A DNA stretch of 26,495 bases from Promethearchaeota archaeon (GTDB lineage: Archaea; Asgardarchaeota; Lokiarchaeia; Sigynarchaeales; SOKP01). This document shows positions 24,916-26,495 of this stretch, piece after piece. Positions within the stretch are counted from its first letter, which is position 1; the number at the start of each line of letters is the position of its first letter. The notes below the pieces were generated by a model that searched no databases, had not been told where the DNA came from, and worked only from the letters and a program-made list of their open reading frames with translations. The stretch covers positions 1 to 26,495 of the forward strand of contig WJIN01000323.1 of the NCBI GenBank assembly GCA_014730295.1, in the 5' to 3' direction. Made by a program: the position numbers and the translations under genes.

Positions 24916-25335
24916 TCAAAGGTCTTCAATAAATCTAATTTCAGCTTCATTTGATAATGATTCTAATTTCTCATTAAGCTCTTTTTCTTTTTTAAAAATT
25001 ACCGGAATTGAATTCAAGGTAGCGATTGAAATAGAATAGCAATCCGCTAATGAGATCGGATAAAAACATTTTAATCTGCTAACTTCATTTCTCAGTTCGG
25101 ATTCTGGATATATGTAGAAATCCTTTAGAAAATCATCAATCATTGATATAGCTTCATCTATCCCCAATTTTCGGCATAAAACGTATTTTAACTCTGTCTC
25201 GACAAGTGGGCTCACCAAATACTGATTAATATCAGAATTATCTAATACAAATTGTTCAAATTTAGTTCCTAATTCAGTACCTTCCAAATATTCTATAAAA
25301 ACACCAGTATCAATTACTATTGAACTATTTTTCAA
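24916..25335 (-). CDS. vapC: VapC-like PIN-domain toxin
   Basis: A 139-residue PIN-domain ribonuclease, toxin of a VapBC pair. Seen: D9 in VIDTGVF, E48 in TELKYVL, and D98 in SLADCYSIA, three of the four acidic residues that bind metal. The fourth, usually an aspartate in the strand near VIF-x-x-x-x-EL, is lysine here (KKEKEL), though E117 is close and could stand in. I chose TTG at 25335 because GGAG lies four bases upstream and the result starts like other VapC proteins (KNSSIVIDTG); a GTG at 25353 would extend it by six residues over the binding site. The gene overlaps vapB by 11 bases, the usual arrangement. Confidence 0.82.
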   Translation of the reverse strand: MKNSSIVIDTGVFIEYLEGTELGTKFEQFVLDNSDINQYLVSPLVETELKYVLCRKLGIDEAISMIDDFLKDFYIYPESELRNEVSRLKCFYPISLADCYSISIATLNSIPVIFKKEKELNEKLESLSNEAEIRFIEDL

Positions 25336-25591
25336 GTCGCTCCTCTCTCTCACGTTCTTTCTTTCTTAAGTCTTCATAAAGCTCTCTCGCTTCTCCTTTC
25401 TTCAATATCCCTTTATATTTTGAAATATTGTTGATGAAATCTTTTTTCTCAACAACGATCCTCCTATTTTTAATAAGATATTGAATTGCCTCATCATATG
25501 TGACTCGTTTTTTCCATACTTGCTCTAATTGGTTTATTAATCCAAAAAGTTTATTTTTAGTTTCATCCGATATTTGAATTGTAGTTGTCAT
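25325..25591 (-). CDS. vapB: VapB-like ribbon-helix-helix antitoxin
   Basis: An 88-residue antitoxin. The N-terminus TTTIQISDETKNKLFGL followed by TYDEAIQYLI is the beta-strand/helix/helix layout of a DNA-binding ribbon-helix-helix domain (about 1-42). The C-terminus, YKGILKKGEARELYEDL with an acidic and basic run after it, is typical of the segment that wraps the PIN toxin. The ATG at 25591 fits the family; another ATG at 25612 would add seven residues (YYEKNT). It precedes and overlaps vapC. Autoregulation is likely: repeated CATAGTA motifs lie across its start. Confidence 0.8.
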   Translation of the reverse strand: MTTTIQISDETKNKLFGLINQLEQVWKKRVTYDEAIQYLIKNRRIVVEKKDFINNISKYKGILKKGEARELYEDLRKKEREREERLEK

Positions 25592-25636
25592 AGTATTTTT
25601 TTCATAGTACATAGTATAATTATAATGACTATAGTA
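25589..25636. promoter_or_regulatory. Candidate VapB operator: repeated CATAGTA motif
   Basis: Read on the plus strand, CATAGTA occurs at 25589-25595, 25603-25609 and 25610-25616, with a near copy TATAGTA at 25630-25636 that belongs to the palindrome ACTATAGT. Clustered short repeats at the start of a ribbon-helix-helix antitoxin gene are what an autorepressor site would look like. AT-rich DNA makes chance similarity possible. Confidence 0.4.
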
Positions 25637-25752
25637 ATTATAGCTTTAATATTTTTCTTTGATAAAATCATTTTTGATAATTCATCTGATTAAAATACCT
25701 ATGGATAATTAATGAGAATACTAAAACTAGGGGATTCAATGTTATATTTTTA

Positions 25753-26495
25753 TTATAAGATGTCCATCCAAGATGGATCTATTTTATCCAAGGCATTTTC
25801 AGCAGCTTTTCTTATTTCCCAATTTGTCTCACCCATTTGTCTAATCAAGGAGGGAAGAGCCCTCTTATCCCCTATTTTCGAAAGGGTTTTAATGGCTGAA
25901 AGTTTAATTCTCTCATCTTCAGCATCTAATAGAGTAATGATGGGTTCGATATTTTCAAGATCTTTCAGTCTACCAATAGCTTGTAAAACCCAATTTCTAA
26001 TATAGAAATCCTCATCATCAATAAATTCAAACAGCAACTTCAAAGTATCTTCGCCTCCTTTTTTGGTAAGTAATTGGATGCATGAACGTCGCCTCTTCCA
26101 ATTAGAAGTTCTATCTAAAATTCCTCTTACCCTCTCAACAATTTTGGGATTATCTATTTTTGAAAGAAGATTTATGGCTTTCTGTCTAACATTGCTTTTA
26201 GGATCTTCCAATAGACTAAATAAATGATTAATGAATATCTCTTGGTTATTGTCACTCATTTTTTTAAAGAGGATATTAGCACACCATTTTCGAATCTGCC
26301 ATTTTTTCGAGCTAAGAGCTTGGATAATCTTCTCCAGGGAATCGCTTTCAATGATTTTTAATAAAGCACGGTAGGATAGTCTTCGAATTTTTTCGTTTTG
26401 ACTATTTAATGACTTTATTAGAAGATCGATTGAATCTTCATCTTTAAGTAATCCAAGTAATTTGATCGCTGCCTGACGTTCAGTTATATTACGAC
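25753..26495 (-). CDS. HEAT-repeat protein (5' end outside window)
   Basis: An alpha-helical repeat protein of the HEAT / PBS-lyase-like class. The frame is open to the right edge of the window, giving about 246 residues; the ATG at 26259 is an internal methionine, since the 78 codons before it continue the same repeats (ITERQAAIKLLGLLKDED, KIRRLSYRALLKII, KWQIRKWCANILFKK). About eight units of some 30 residues can be followed, each with an A/L-rich second helix, such as NVRQKAINLLSKI, YIRNWVLQAIGRL, RIKLSAIKTLSKIGD and EIRKAAENALDKI. Such proteins are usually binding scaffolds. The partner is unknown, and no neighbour in view gives a clue. Confidence 0.88.
   Translation of the reverse strand, partial: RNITERQAAIKLLGLLKDEDSIDLLIKSLNSQNEKIRRLSYRALLKIIESDSLEKIIQALSSKKWQIRKWCANILFKKMSDNNQEIFINHLFSLLEDPKSNVRQKAINLLSKIDNPKIVERVRGILDRTSNWKRRRSCIQLLTKKGGEDTLKLLFEFIDDEDFYIRNWVLQAIGRLKDLENIEPIITLLDAEDERIKLSAIKTLSKIGDKRALPSLIRQMGETNWEIRKAAENALDKIDPSWMDIL

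Noticed and set aside
24701..25039. Open plus-strand frame of 112 codons
   Set aside because: Its second half is antisense to vapC, its first half has no recognisable protein features and its composition is that of intergenic AT-rich DNA.
1..26495. CRISPR array
   Set aside because: No set of regularly spaced identical repeats of 20-40 bases is seen; the Cas4-like domain belongs to a helicase fusion with no cas genes near it.

Overview
The window is AT-rich archaeal DNA. The sequence-level reasons are GGTGA- and GGAGG-type ribosome binding sites, TATA-like boxes 25-30 bases ahead of nearly leaderless starts, an Mre11-Rad50 pair with archaeal architecture, and a formylmethanofuran dehydrogenase (fwd) operon with an MvhD-type electron carrier, which points to methanofuran-dependent C1 (archaeal Wood-Ljungdahl type) metabolism. 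An uncultured lineage such as an Asgard archaeon would fit, but the window alone cannot fix the taxon.

Layout. Positions 1-550 hold the right end of an IS200/IS605-type element: the C-terminal part of tnpB and a structured non-coding tail that is probably its guide (omega) RNA. Positions 569-14367 form one long minus-strand array, read from right to left: a Cas4-like nuclease/SF1 helicase fusion, Mre11, Rad50, a Rad50-like half protein whose 5' part is frameshifted, an unknown 166-residue protein, a MoxR-type AAA+ ATPase and an 844-residue VWA protein. This is the most unusual part of the window: DNA-end resection enzymes in line with a MoxR-VWA pair. Positions 14572-18403 carry a small membrane protein, fdhD, an MFS transporter and a membrane-anchored PH-like protein, with recognisable promoters between them. 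Positions 18550-19393 are a decayed-looking MNT/HEPN toxin-antitoxin pair: an in-frame stop at the head of the antitoxin and a substituted catalytic histidine in the toxin.

Positions 19421-23382 are a tight minus-strand operon mvhD-fwdG-fwdF-fwdD-fwdB-fwdC, with starts and stops within a few bases of each other. It codes for the redox half of formylmethanofuran dehydrogenase plus its iron-sulfur electron feed; the amidohydrolase subunit FwdA is not in the window. FdhD, encoded about 4 kb away, may sulfurate the Mo/W cofactor of FwdB. Positions 23644-24525 encode a metallo-beta-lactamase-fold hydrolase. After a 390-base gene-poor stretch come a VapBC pair (24916-25591) with a repeated CATAGTA motif at its start, and a HEAT-repeat gene that runs off the right edge.

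Working picture: a housekeeping C1-metabolism block sits beside accessory modules (insertion sequence, two toxin-antitoxin loci, and the nuclease/helicase/MoxR/VWA array). The array could be a specialised repair operon or a conflict/defence system. Its genes are individually recognisable; its arrangement is the candidate new system.
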